Assembly: GCA_018466975.1 (NCBI GenBank)
Contig: CM031553.1
Location: 248,001-312,000 of the forward strand
Reading direction: 5' to 3'
Source: Sparassis latifolia
Lineage: Eukaryota; Basidiomycota; Agaricomycetes; Polyporales; Sparassidaceae
DNA length: 64,000 nt
The translations under genes were made by a program, and so were the position numbers. Below are positions 10,001-22,600 of this stretch, in pieces (the stretch's first letter is position 1; each line of letters begins with the position of its first letter). Under the pieces are notes generated by a model. The model was not told the origin of the DNA and did not search any database. It saw nothing but the letters and a program-made list of their open reading frames with translations.

Positions 10001-12477
10001 AGCGCTCCCAAGCCTAGTCTCTTCGACAGTGAAGAAATCGCAAACACAATAATTCACATAGCGAATCTTCCCCGTCGAGACATTTTACACTCTGCTTTGC
10101 GCATGTTCCCGCAATTTGTTGCATTATGTAGGTTCTGTTATCGTTCCATTTTTAAGTCCCTTATTCTAAGTAAGATAATAGATGAGAACTCCAGGGTGAT
10201 GCACGAGAAACCGGTCAAAGAAATCCGACGATGGTGGCAGTCATTATGGAGTTACCAGGACGAAAGCTGCCGGGATGGTATGAGTTATAAATTTTAGACT
10301 CAATCGTTGGAGGCTCACCAGTAATTTGCAAAGAGTCAGCCTCTGACGCAATTCAGTTTCTTGAACTTGTTGTAAAGCACAAGGAGCAGGGTTCAGGCAC
10401 AATAGATCTCAACAATTTCTTGTTATCCTCAGCTGCTGTGCTCAACAAACAGAGTATCAAGTTATTCAAACAGACAGGTATGTTCCGATTAACCATGCGA
10501 AACTTCCAATAGACATAGCTGACTTCTAACATAGCCAAAACACAAGACTTGCAGGAATTGATTCGCTGGTTGAAACAGCATGAAGGTGCCGGTGCGTTTC
10601 GTGGGTGCACCTATTAAAGAGACCTTACGCATCGGCACACAGAGAGATTCAGACCTCAGTACCTCATGTGGCTGCAAAAGGTCATCCAGCAAGAAGCGGA
10701 TCTCTTACGTGGGTCCGCTTTATGCCTTCTTTTCGAAATCGCACCTTTGTATTGTATGTCCGCATCTGCTTATCATCAACGTCGAACTAAATGACGCAGC
10801 CCATATCCACAAAATTGCACTCGGTAGTGCCGACGTCGCTAACGCTTTAGCTGCTTGTTTGGAAAGTGATGATCTGCAAGTAAAGGCCTCAGTTCTACGC
10901 CAGTTTAACTGTGCCATAGTTCCTAGTGAGTGTATTTTTTTCTTCCTCGATACCACCAGTAATCTCTGATTACTTACAGGTTACATGCGCTTTAATGATT
11001 GGCGTGAGGTGATCGTCTTGCTTATTCGGCTATTCAAACAAGATGAAGTAGCGAGGCACGCTTTGCACCCTCTTTTAAAACTGTTATGCCACAGTGAAGA
11101 TCCGGCATCAGAGGATCTTGCTTATGAAACGACTTCTGGCTCTTTCAGGGAAGAAATCCTCAAACTCGGGTTCAAGGACTTATTACTGAGGATGGTCCGG
11201 GATGGTGAATGGTTTAAGCTCAATTTTGATTTGATTTTGTTCATGTCCGAACATAGTACGTTGTAAGATGCTTTTCTACTATGATGCATGTTTTCATGGT
11301 TTTCTTGCAGAAGAGTTGCGCGAGATTATGATCCAATGTGAGATCATTGAAACAACTGCCACATTCCTCAGGCACAGCGGCTGGTTCCAGCACACAGCAG
11401 CACAACTCCTATGTGAATCCATCATACATGGTTCGTGCCTAGAGATCAGCTTGGAAGGCACATTGCTAATGCGCATACAATAGATGAACTTTGTCCGATA
11501 ATACTCAAAACTGACCTGATGAATCTGTTTGGACATGCAGGGGCGTCAGAGGATACCGCGTGGTGCAAGACGGTGCTAGAGTCACTCACCCATATCTCTC
11601 TACAGCGAGGTAAGCATTCTTTTCCATTTTGTTATTCTTGCTTGTATGTTAAAGCCGTCATTGAGTTGACGTCAGAGCAGCGATTCTTCTGCACAATGTG
11701 CCAAGCAGCATTGTTCAGATGCTACACTCCACGTTCACATGGCGCAGTGCAACTGTTGCTATCGCGAGGATGGTAGAGAACGGTATTAGTTCCGCTTCTT
11801 CAGCTCGTTCCTAGTAATGAAGGAAGCCGTAGCGGACATTTGCAGTGCTTTCCTCGACGTCGGAACTCCTGACAAACTCCTACAGCTACTCGATGAAGAT
11901 CACCTGAGTGGGAGACCGGAGGACTATTACCACCAGGCCAACGACGTATTTAATGCACTCCGTGCCTTTTCTTGTCATGGTAAGTCTAATCTATTCGAAT
12001 CTCTATCATGGACTGCAGCGTGATTTCCACAGACACCGCCAGAGAATACATGCTCTCCGTATCATTCCTGTCGCCAGTAAAGCAACTATTGGATGTCTCG
12101 AATTGGGGATTAAACAAAATTGCGCTTGAAATTTTTGACCTTGTGACAAACGATGGTGCGCTCATTCCGCTGCTTATCCTTACAAATTACTTCAGATGCT
12201 ACAGATACTAATGATTTGCATTTTGAAGATGACGACTTGTCGAGTCTTCGTCAGCTAGATATTCTTCCTCGTCTTGAAGTTCTGTCTCGATACCCGCAGG
12301 GACATCCGATTTCGCGTCGCGAAAAGATACGCACCAAGAAACTGCTACGACGCATAAAGGAATCTAGTAAAGGTATGCTTTTTCTGTGTCGTCTCGCGCA
12401 CTGAGATGTTCATATTGGCTGTTGGGACAGATGAAGAGGCCCGAGAAGGGGGAGAAAGTTCCGGTCCATCAGCTTGA
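7035..12477 (+). CDS. DUF2235 alpha/beta-hydrolase fused to ARM/HEAT-like repeats (left copy)
   Basis: This is a multi-exon gene. Exons I can place are 7035-7062, 7116-7327, 7380-7540, 7593-7672, 7729-7781, 7839-7879, 7930-7953, 8029-8103, 8158-8607, 8656-9818 and 9870-10127, followed by further exons to a stop at 12475-12477. Splicing restores the DUF2235 landmarks: ALDG-LNQFG near the start, NVVEIYARIEKDG, the nucleophile elbow GFSRGAY across the 7672/7729 junction, GVWDTVSS (acid) across 8103/8158, HVCHVRYALALDERR (His region), and WFAGCHSDVGGG across 8607/8656. The family (PF09994) is related to lipases; bacterial members include type VI phospholipase effectors, and the fungal substrate is unknown. 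From about residue 600 on, short helical repeats resemble ARM/HEAT units. Oddities: the DGT motif reads DGL, a 168-bp in-frame duplication lies in the His region, and a 39-bp repeat lies at 9347-9454. Exon borders after 10127 are uncertain. Confidence 0.82.
8221..8556 (+). repeat. 168-bp in-frame tandem duplication inside the DUF2235 domain
   Basis: Unit 1 (8221-8388) and unit 2 (8389-about 8556) both encode a block starting DHVCHV, followed by RVKFNPE and a TRSHL segment. Unit 1 keeps the family-like VRYALALDERR; unit 2 reads VCDALALNGGRV, so the conserved Arg and acidic residues are lost. The right-arm copy has a single unit (about 51770-51935). The reading frame stays open through both units. 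Confidence 0.88.
9347..9454 (+). repeat. 39-bp coding tandem repeat (2.8 units)
   Basis: Units at 9347-9385, 9386-9424 and 9425-9454 encode IESSDFNALKGFI, IESSDFNSRKGFI and a shortened IEFSALKDLI. The repeat lies in the linker entering the ARM-like region and is absent from the right-arm copy. Confidence 0.9.
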
Positions 12478-15400
12478 CTACAGGCCTCTTTGATTGTGTG
12501 ACTAACAACTGGCTTGGACATTAATCCGTATGAATCGAGGTTTCTAGGAGAAATCGGCCTGAGGTCCGAAGTAGCACCCGATTGTTCAATCCGGACTGTA
12601 CGTAATTACGAACGCTAGGCATTTCGAGCGAGCTCCCCTTTTGACCAGGACGCTCTCTCGTTCCGATAACTCGCAACAGGGCAAATGTTTCAGTTGTAAT
12701 TACAGTTTACTCCTCGGAGCGTACGTTCGTTCACAGTGGTATGTCGGTTCCGCTCCGTACTCCCCGACCCCGGCACGACGATGGATAGATGGACGAAACG
12801 CCCGCTCGGGTTTAAAAATCCGTCAGATTGAGGTTAAAGACTTGGTGGAGGAGACTGCTCGTACGTATGCACAGATGGGAAGACATGTCGTTGATACATG
12901 CACACACACCGCTTGCAAGCAGATTGAATCCGCATGCCTGACAAACATTGTACACCATGTGTCAACCTCAGACAAATCAGACGCGGGTTTATGTGCACTG
13001 CTCTCCCCCGAGCATGCATAGTTCCAGAGCCAATCTCGCTCGGAGATCCTGCCGCTCGAATCCTTGGCCCGCACACCAACCAATGCACTTTCACGTTCAC
13101 AATACGAGCCTGGAGAGCGTAGGAGAGCAGATCCTGCTCCCCCAATATGTATGCCCGAGCGGAGAACTCAAGGTTCTAAAGTAGTAATGCGGGTGAACGG
13201 GAATAGGCGCCGAACTTCGGCACTCACACGACAATGCTCCGCAGTCTGCGCGCGCGCGAAGTTTATGTGTCAAAATGTGATACTTCCAGTAGTATGAACA
13301 GTGTGAGCTTGGAAGAGATAAGAGCGGTATGTATAATGTCGCCTGCTTAAACACGTCTATAAGCGTAGTGGTTAAAATATAATCATCGCATGCACACGTC
13401 CAATACAACGCACCGGATATCAAAGGATAGTGGACTAGCAGTCTTCAGCCGAAGTTGACGCAGGAGTTAAAGCGATCTGTGACTCTAACGAACTATGCAT
13501 TAACAATTTGGAGCGGGGAGTTCATTATTTGGGCTGAAATATCCAAGTCGCACCGGTGATAGAGTTGGTAGTGCCTCCGGACCTATGTATACCGTATTTG
13601 TGATGTTCTTCTGGTCTAGTTATACCTTAATACTCACGACACAGAGTCGTGCAAGAGGGAGGAATTCGAAAGAGTCAAGACCTCGAGAGTACTATAGTTA
13701 GCCAGCGTCACAATTCAAGTTCCTCGCAATTCCGGGTTTGATAGCCTCGTGGATCAGGACCAGATAAGCGCGCCTCGGATGTTTTCACAAGCTGCTTCGT
13801 CAACTCATGCAGACGTGCTCTAATATGCTACGTTCTTTATCACGCCCACACTAAAATCATTCTGTTCTGCCCTTGCATCTCCTCCATCATCTCACTAGTG
13901 CGCAAGCTGACAGCGATGATGCCTATTGGATCTACACGTCCACACTCGGAACACTGTCCTCGACCTTGCTGACCCGCTCTGCTACAACGTCTGCCTTAGA
14001 TGACTCGAGTCGTTATGTCTCTACAGGTGATGAACATTCACAGCGTCGTCAGTATCCAGAATCCCACTTGTCCACCGGTAGCAACGTGGTGATAGGCCCC
14101 CGCGGTTACTTCTGTGGAGCCTGGAGAAACTGTCGGTCTAGAACGAAGATTGAGAAGGCCACCGGGGTAAGTGTCGTTGTTAAGCACGAAGTTTTCTACA
14201 GGAGTGGTCAACCGAAGCTTGCTAACTAGGGTTTCCGTACCAGAATCTGGACGTCCAACATATGTCTCTTTTCGCGAGTGCCGTCTGCAGGAAGGATTGT
14301 ACCACATCTACGTCACCGGCCAAGCAGACCAGAACGGCTGTTGCGCCTGGAGATGTCGACGCTGCAAGTGTCGTATTTTTTTGAGGAAGCGGAATGGCAC
14401 GCGGGCGCAACTGCAGCTCAGCCACACAAGGCCTGCTTAGCGGCGAGGCTTTCACCCGACGGGCTCCCGAAATACGATTAGGCGGGCCGCCCCGCAGATG
14501 GATGAGAGTGTCGTGTACCCAATCGCAGGCCTGTGTATACGAGCCAATTCAAACGTTTCTGGCCACTTTGGTCATCATCGTGAAAAACCCCAATACGCCA
14601 ATAATTCGTTTACTCTTATCCCCGGTCTTCGTAATCCCCCGACTTCTGCGCAATATGTGGACGGCCTGCACGATGCGGAGGAGTACGCGGTCGGGAGAAC
14701 TAGACAGGCACGGGCTATATTCTATGATTTGCAGAGTTCGCGCCCGCATAGTGGAGGGTCCGCAAACGACTAGTCTTTGACGGCACCGCCCTCTCCACGA
14801 CTTCTGTGCGGTCCACGACCGTGAGGACATATCCCGAAACTGTGCCGAAAGACGAGCCCTCCCATGTGAACGTCGGTCTCACTTTCCACCTTCCGATGCC
14901 CCCCCCCCCCCCGGAAGATTCAATACAACAGACACCAAGTCACCGGTCCCACGAGTCCATGGAATGTCGATAGATACCAGCTCAGAAGCCAGAAGCACAA
15001 CCAAGAAAGCTACTTGGTTCCGCTGGTTTTCCGCCTTCTATCTTATCTCTTCGGCGCACCGTTGCAAGAAGATTGGCTGCAGAATATAATACAGGAGAGG
15101 AGGACGGCTAAGAAGAAGTTTACTTACTGGACATAGATGACACGGTCCGCAGCAAGATCCAACGTAGGCAGCGAGATCCGGGCTCTGTACGAAGATCGCA
15201 GCATCTGCGATCTTTTCCGCGTTCCTCTTTCCTCAAGTCAGATCTAGGACTCATTACCCGCGGTCAGCATCCTTAGGTTTTTGTCCGTGCTGGGCGGACA
15301 AGATGTTCAGGGCGACATGATACTATGCTTGCGACCATTCAAATATTCAAGTGTAGGAAACGCTTACACGATCAGCATAGTCCCGATGCATCCGTGCATA

Positions 15401-18240
15401 GATCAGTGTCCGCGTCGATGAAGTGGTGGGTCCAAGTCTGGATGGTGTTTTGGGAAGCGGAGATCTGGGACACTGGTACCTAGGACAGAGGTTGTATCTA
15501 GCAACATCCCAGCGCGGGCAGCCAGTTGAAATGCAGTAGGAATATTATTCGTGAGATAACGAGCGGCGTCGAATAGGTGGGAGATTCCTCCGCGATTCTT
15601 CCGCGGCGACGTTTGAGAGCCTCGTGTTCTACGATCGGGCACTAGACAAGCGCGCACATGCATGTTGTTCCCACGCTCAAGCTCTCCTCGTCCTACCATG
15701 TTGTTCGCCATTGCTACACCTTTCTACGCGGTTGTTTCTCCTACATTACGATGCATATGCATGTTATACTTGCTCGGTGGATTCCGAGGTCACTTACCCT
15801 TGCGCAATAAATGTCTCCTTGTCATCATCGATCTCTCGCTCCGTCAAGCGTGCCTCGCACTAGCAAGCCAGGACAGTTGGGATGCCAAGTCTCCACTCGC
15901 GACCTCAAGATCCTCTGAACACTGGTTTGAATGGTGAATCCTTCGGACACGGCAGTACGATGTGAGAAATATGGGAGCTTCCTCGGCTTTCAGTGCAGTG
16001 ATGGGCCAGCATATGTGCCGCGGACGAGGAGCGCAGACAAGAACGACGGATGTAGTGAGTTTGCTAGGTTATCGCCTTGTTTTTGGTTGCAGAATATTAA
16101 TGATACCGTGCTGCTTTGTCACCGAGGATTGCCTAATACTACAACATGTAGCGGATGTTTACGTGGACGACTTAGTCTACACCAGGTATTCTGGGTCGCA
16201 TCCAAATGCTCCGCAATCGCACAATATGTGGCATGTGTCATTACACCTTATCGTGCGTCCGATCTCTGCTGGCGAGTTTTCGCATTCTGACGGTGGTTTG
16301 TGCCCTATATCGAGCCATCCATGGAGGCGAGCTCGTTCTTTTCAGAACATATCGAATATGTGTGAACAAGCGTTCTTGTTCTATCCTCCTCTCCTGCACT
16401 CTCATACACATGTCAGGCCTTGTCACTCATGCACGCCAGTCGCCTCACAGCCGTTCGATCAAGTCACGTTCTACATTCCAGGAGCGCTTTCCCCCGGCGA
16501 CGCCTTGCTTCCTGAGCTGCCAATTCGTGTAGTACACTCACAGTGGACGATTCGCAAGGACTACTCTCCCTGATCGAGGCCAGCAGGTTGTATGCGCCAG
16601 CCATTCGCACCGTCGACGCGTGGTGCCCCTAGGTTCAAACACCACCTTTCCGCAGGAGTACTATGGCCTCGTGCACGCCCATCCTGCCTGTACTGGAATT
16701 CCAGGAGCGAGTCTGAAGTTTGCCGTCTGCTTGCCGTCTGCTGCCCACAGCACTTACATGGGCATCTCCATCTTTCCCGCGCCGGGCTATGCAATATAGT
16801 ATTGACGTCGAAGTGCTATCAGTGGACGGCTTGATCTCACACTTTGAATGTCTGCACGAGACGATGCGCGAAGTGCCCGCTGCCGACGATGTTGAAGGGC
16901 TACTGTATTCCATCATCTCTACCCAACCCATCTACTTCTGTACTCCTCCCAACATCATTCGAGGTGTCTTGCAGTATTAGCGTCTTCAGCTGACTCGGAA
17001 AGACGAAACATCACCTCCTCAGTCGTAAAACTCATCTACATCGCACGGACTACTGCACTATGAACGAGGTCAATTGTGATGCAGAGGATACAGGACGGCT
17101 GTCTGGACGCGTCTGCCGTGAGTGCGTTCCTCGTCGTTTGTATCGAGCCTCGCGATATACAGTGTGCATTAAGCTTGAGCGTCTAATTTTCCAATGGGCG
17201 CTTAACGACAGACGCGGGACAATCGCTCGTAATTTCTGAACGACAGTTTTCATAAGGTATGTAGCATCCTTATTATGTTCGTTGATCGGTATATTATTAA
17301 TCAAAGAACTCACATCTTACCCAGAATATGTCGCCTTTGCGGAGCGCTCCTTAGTCGACGTGGGTGCCTAACGTCCCAGTGTCTGTCATATCCACTGGAC
17401 TGCGGTTTGCGTAAGGTATGGAGTGTTACTTCTATATTCCTAGACACCTATCTGATACGATGTTTCACAGAAGTATTACACAGGATGCCGTGGCGCGTCA
17501 TTAGTGTCGAATGTGCGCCAGCAATTCAACCCTAAAGATGCAAGCCCCCAAGAGGAACATGGTGTTCCAGGCATATCGAAGATAACAACACGATGTCAGG
17601 ATCGAAGCCACGATAGTACGCGCAGATCTCTAATATCGTATTCCCCGTTTCCAGAAATGCTGGTCCGCCAACGGACCACTGCCATTCGAACACCTGAGTT
17701 GCTTCTGAAACTACTCTCAAGAAATATAGCGGCGAACAAGCCGTTGTATCTGCCTCAATAATCTATAGAATCGTTCACGGTAAGTCCGACGCTTATCTCT
17801 CTGACCGACACTCGCATTATCCGCTTACGTCTGGTGGACACTTTCTCGTGCCGGTGCAAGAACTGCGTTGAACAGGTCTGCCACCCTTACCTCGCACCCC
17901 GCCCTCACCGACAGAGAAGACGAACGCTCTAGCGAACGTTCCGAGGACATGAAGCTTATCGTCTTTGCGCATTCTGCGTCTAGTCCTGTACGAACAAGGG
18001 ATATGCGAGTATAACTCACTCCCCACTGTGAGCGCGATTGTACCGCTCGCATCGAGCTCGTGACCAACACATGTCCATCTCGCCACCTTCTTCGTTGTGA
18101 CAAGCAGTAACGGCATCGCTTTTGCGAGCCGCAGGGAATGCGTGGTAAGCAGCTGGACTTCGCGCCAAGTTCGTATGACGATAGTCACGCATGCTGTCCT
18201 TGGAGAAGAAGGCGGTGCCAGGAATGAAATATATTTTATT
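12478..18240. other. Gene-poor inner part of the left arm
   Basis: This region is homologous to 34380-40876 of the right arm, often with high identity, for example 12840-13140 against 40260-40560. Overlapping frames occur on both strands but are interrupted differently in the two arms. Peptides near 14250-14330 on the minus strand (a GDVDVVQSFL stretch) hint at an ankyrin-like relic, and 16000-16980 carries a conserved but broken frame on the plus strand. A run of about 15 C residues lies at 14899-14914. A segment at about 13594-13760 is a dispersed repeat also found at 56047. Confidence 0.5.
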
Positions 18241-18739
18241 TATGCACAAGCATCGTGCGGATTCGACCTGGCTTAAGCTCGAGACTCGTCTTCGACGGCA
18301 ACGATCACGATGACACCCTGGGTAATGTTCCTGTGGGAGAATGCGTCACGTATGCATGTACGAATGCAGTGGTAATGCTCCATAGTTTACGCGAACTGTA
18401 GGTCAATCCACGTGTTATGTTCTGGCGCCGGAGCACTTGCGAAAATCGAGGTGCACGGAGAGGAGGCTAGGGCACCTCTCCCGGATGAGTTTGCGGGCCC
18501 ATTCTGCTCGTTGGAGAGCTGGGAGTGTCGGCATGGGCTGAAACGCGTCGACGATCGCCCTGGAGTGAGGTTTGGGTATGCTATGCCAGGACTGGGGACT
18601 GGGTCATGGGCTTGAAGGGGGAAGGCACCGAGAGACTGGCAGTTAAAAAGACGCACGGCGTGTCGCGTGTTTCTTCTAGATGTTGCGACACGAGGGTGTC
18701 GTCTGTCGTGCGGTAAGCGCCATCCGAGGTGTTTGTTAC

Positions 18740-19060
18740 GCGGATAGTGCGCCCGCAGCGACGAACGCAGGCACGGACAACGAGGCGAGACATGTCAGCG
18801 GGAGCTCAGCGCTCAAAGGTGAGGACCTTGGGAGGAAGGTCCCAGAATAGACAGCGAACGCACCTGGACGCACATAAACCCCGCTCCTGCACACGCCCAC
18901 GTTTCCCGGACGGAACGTCGAGGCCCGGATGGAGAGGTCAGCAGGTCGAGCGGCGCTCACGCACGCACGCACGCGAGTGAAGACCGTGACGGGTCGCGAG
19001 TAATGGAGGTGTCGACCTTGCTGGATGGCGAGGGGAGGGGTCGGTCAGGAGACAAGTGCA
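18740..19060 (-). repeat. Module copy 1 (inner end of left arm)
   Basis: The reverse complement of this stretch closely resembles 24230-24560, 33590-33910 and 59520-59775. Shared landmarks are a GACACCTCCATTA-type start, a TCCGGGCCTCGACGTTCC core, and the GTTCGCCATCGACTC stretch. It contains a short ACGC microsatellite near 18960-18975. No protein product is evident. Confidence 0.8.
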
Positions 19061-19110
19061 GCCGCGGGGATGCGGGTACCGTGGATCGAGGGCGGCGCGA
19101 GGAGGGAAAT

Positions 19111-19650
19111 TTAAAATGGAGAAACAGGGGGAACATGTGTAGCAATCCGAGTTGACATGACGGATCCAACAAGGCGATAGTGGCTCCAAGCGACGGCAGA
19201 GATGTACATGTTCCATGCCACCTTGCATATACTTCTACGCTCATCCTCTCCGTACGTTCCAAGGACAGAGGAAATCCGCTCGTTTCTCAGACACGGCCCT
19301 GAAAAGTCACATTGCAGCAACGCAAAAAAACAACAGACCGAGACATGCACAAATGGTATGGAGTATCTAAAGTCCGAACCGGGTCCATGTGGGTGCAGTT
19401 ATCGAACAGTCAGTGTACAAAAAGCGGACGTGAACAAGCGATCCATCTATCTAGACGATACCGATCTAGATACGCGACGCGATTTTAGCAGAAAGTCAGT
19501 AAAACGCAAACTTGAAAACGTAACAGTTCGTAACCAAAAAAAAACAGCGGTGCAAATCATCAGTTACACACAGCTCAACCAGTCAGTCAGTCAGTCAGTC
19601 CTCTAGGAGGTATAATAACACAACAATCAATTTTTGGTCGCACGGCGGGA
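19111..19650. other. 3' flank of the beta-glucosidase gene, start of unique centre
   Basis: Homology to the right arm stops at about 19110. This stretch lies between that boundary and the GH3 stop codon and probably contains the GH3 3' UTR. It has an AGTC x5 microsatellite at 19581-19600 and A-rich runs near 19325 and 19540. No gene is visible. Confidence 0.6.
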
Positions 19651-22600
19651 TCAGAGCGGGAGCGTGCCGTTCAGGCGGAAGTCCCGGCTGCTCGCGCCGA
19701 CCGAGTACGCGAACGTGCCCGCGGGCCTCTGCCAGCCCTGCGCGGCGACGTTCCACACGGAGAGGTCGTAGCGTGACAGCGAGATCGTCACCGTCTGCAC
19801 CTCGCCCGGCCAGAGGTACACCGCGTCGAAGCCCTTGAGCTGCGACGGCGGCTGGCCGGCCGCCGGCGGGAAGTGCACGTACACCTGCGGGATCTGCGCG
19901 GCGTCAGCGGGGAGAGATAGAGAATGGGAAGAAGACGCCGCACCTCCGTGCCGGGGATGTCCCCGAGGTTCTGCACCTCGAACTGGATCTGGACCACCGG
20001 CCGGTGGAGGTATATCGCGACCGACGCGCCCTCGACGTCCGGCGTGGGCACGCCGTCGTCCCACTCCTGCTCGAGGCCGCTGTACTCCCAGTCGTACCCG
20101 GGCACCCGCGTCGCGGCGGCGTTCCAGAACCCAAAGCGCGTGTACGACAGCCCGTAGCCGAACTCGTACCGCGGGGTGATGTTGTACTACGTCAAACGTG
20201 TCAGCAACACTATTAGAATCAAGGGCGGGAAGGGAAGAACTGACGGTGTCGAAGTGGCGGTAGTCGAGGAAGATGCCCTCAGTGTACGGGATGCTGATGA
20301 TAGTGCTCGCGTCACCGCCCCCGGTGAGGCTCGTACCATAGTCGGAAGGGCTCTTCGCCATCGTGTACGGCAGGCGGCCGGACGGGTTCACCGCACCGTA
20401 GAGCACGTCCACGAGCGAGTTCCCCGCTTCCTGGCCGGGGAGGTTCGCCCAGATCAACTGCAGCGCTCGCGCATCAACAATCGCCACGGAACTGCGAATC
20501 AGATACGCACCGCAGTGACGTTCGGGTTGTCGACCCAGTCCTCGATGATGCACGCGCCGACGGAGTGCGCGACGACGATGGTGTTGTTGTTCACCGCGGC
20601 GACGGCCGAGATGAGGTTGTCCGCGTTGTTCCACAGCGACATGTTGTTCCTGCACACAGCGCGCCAACACGTCAGCTTTGCCCCCTGTCATAGCAGAGTG
20701 GTGCATACCGGTCGCCCGTGTTGCCGTCAACGGTGATGTACCCTTCGCCCGAGTCGGCGTTGGCGAAGACGATCTGACACCACATTGAGTTTCATGAAGA
20801 GCCAGTGAAAGTTGACATACGTACAGCGGCGTCGAACTGAACCGCCGCCTGCGCAGCGCCAGCTGTGTTCCAATCGAGGAGCCACCACGAGACGGTTGTG
20901 CCATCCTCGCGCGCGCGTTCTTGGATGGCGTCCAACGGGGAGATGAGGTACGGATAGTTGTCCGTGCCGGAACCCCAGCCCATTGCAAGGACACCGTCAT
21001 CGCCGCCGCGGTCAGAGTAGCCATTCGGGCCCATCGGGGCGTCGCCCGCGTCCTGGCCTACAGAAGCTCGTGAGCAATATATCAATGGAGGAGACAGCTG
21101 CGTACCGATGAGGACGATGCTGCGCGGCTTGTTGAGCGGGAGCGCGCCGTTCGTGTTCTTGAGTAGCACCGCGCCCTGCGCGCCGATCTCACGCACGAGC
21201 TTGTAGTGGTCCGCCTCCACATCGACGTGCAGGTTCTGCGTCTCGTTGTACGGGTAGAACGCGTTGAAGCTCACTGCACACACCCTCCATCAGCGCCCAC
21301 GCGGCATCAGCGTCGACGGGGTACGCACCGTTCGGATACCAGTACGCCTGGTCGAGGAAGTAGTAGGACGCTATGATGCGCGTCGCCATGTCGTCCAGGC
21401 GCGAGAGCGGGATCGTGCCGTTGTTCACGTAGTCCGTCAGGTTCTGGCCCCAATAGGACGTGCCCGACCCGAGGTAGATGTCGCCTGCCATGGACATCTG
21501 CGTCGGAGTCAGCATCGATCCGCACGAGCGCAAGGGGAGACGAACATCGAGGCCGGCGACGGCGGCGAGCGTGGACATCTGCGCGCCCCAGTCGGACATG
21601 ACGTACCCGCGGAACCCGAGCTCGCCCTTGAGCAGCTGGTTCAGCGTCCGGTCGTTCTCGCACGCGTACGTATCGTTGATCAAGTCTGCGTGGGGGTCAG
21701 CACTGAAGCAGAACGCGAACACGGACACCCACTGTAGCTGCACATGACGCTCGCTACGCCGGCCATGACGCTGCGCAGGAACGGGCGCAGGTAGATCTCA
21801 TGCTCCGTCTGGTCGTCCACCTCGGACGACTCCTGCGTGCGCTTGTACTCCTGCTCGCTGGAGGACAGTCAGCATACATGAACGAATAACTGTATACCCA
21901 CTAGTCAATGTAATGTTTCGCGCACGCCTGCACGCCCGCCTGCTGTAAACCGAGCACGGTCTCGTACGCCGCCTCGCCAGTCAAGAACGGATCCGCGCCG
22001 AACCCCTCCCAATTCCTTCCCGCCTGCTGTACGCGGCCCATATTGATCATCGGGCCAAGGGCGACATGCACGCCCTTGCCCTTGAACTCCTGGCCCATCT
22101 GGAGCCCGCGGAGGCGCATCGCCGTGCGGTTCCACGTGGAGGCGACGGTGATGCCCGCGGGGAACGCCGTGTTGAAGTCCGTGTCGCGCACGCCGAGCGG
22201 GGAGTCCTCGAGGCAGAGCCCGCCGAAGCCCGCGACGGGCCCGATGTTGCCCACGCACCGCCCGTTCTCCCACCCGACCCCGTGCTCACGTTCACCTTCT
22301 CCTCCACCGTCAGCCCCGCCACGAATGCCTCCGCCTGCTCGTACGCCGCCCCCCATGCGTAGTCAAAGTCTGGCACCACGCACGCCCCTGCGTTGTCCAC
22401 CGGTGGGGGCTCGGAGGGCGAGGACACCTGGTACACCCCCGGGATCGGCGTCTGGGTCACCACGGGGAAGGACGCGAACGTGTACGAGGAGATCGGCCAT
22501 GTGAGCCAGCCTGGGGCGACAAGTCAGCCAATGAATGGCAACGTGTGCAACATGATGCCAATAAAGAAATTGAAAAGGAAGTATATGCGGTTGTGCAACA

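Larger units (their letters stand above)
1..19110 (+). repeat. Left arm of a giant imperfect inverted duplication
   Basis: Nearly all of this interval can be matched, reverse-complemented, to 33542-59412. Landmarks: position 1 pairs with about 59412, 1201 with 59306, 5149 with 55153, 7522 with 52625, 8630 with 51679, 12008 with 41368, 18230 with 34385, and 19110 with 33542. The sum of paired coordinates shifts from about 60500 outside to about 52600 inside, because the right arm carries roughly 7.7 kb more inserted DNA. Much of the non-coding sequence looks about 85-92% identical by eye. The homology runs off the left edge of the window, so the outer boundary of this arm is unknown. Confidence 0.9.

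Noticed and set aside
14498..14780. Ankyrin or other repeat gene in the left arm
   Set aside because: Minus-strand peptides near 14250-14330 recall ankyrin units, but stops occur in both arms and the frames do not join.
14899..14914. Poly-C tract as a regulatory element
   Set aside because: It is a simple homopolymer absent from the right arm; length in such runs is also prone to sequencing error.
21270..21330. Second frameshift in the GH3 gene
   Set aside because: An intron at 21328-21274 (GTGCGT to TGCAG) restores the frame and the conserved sequence, so no mutation is needed.
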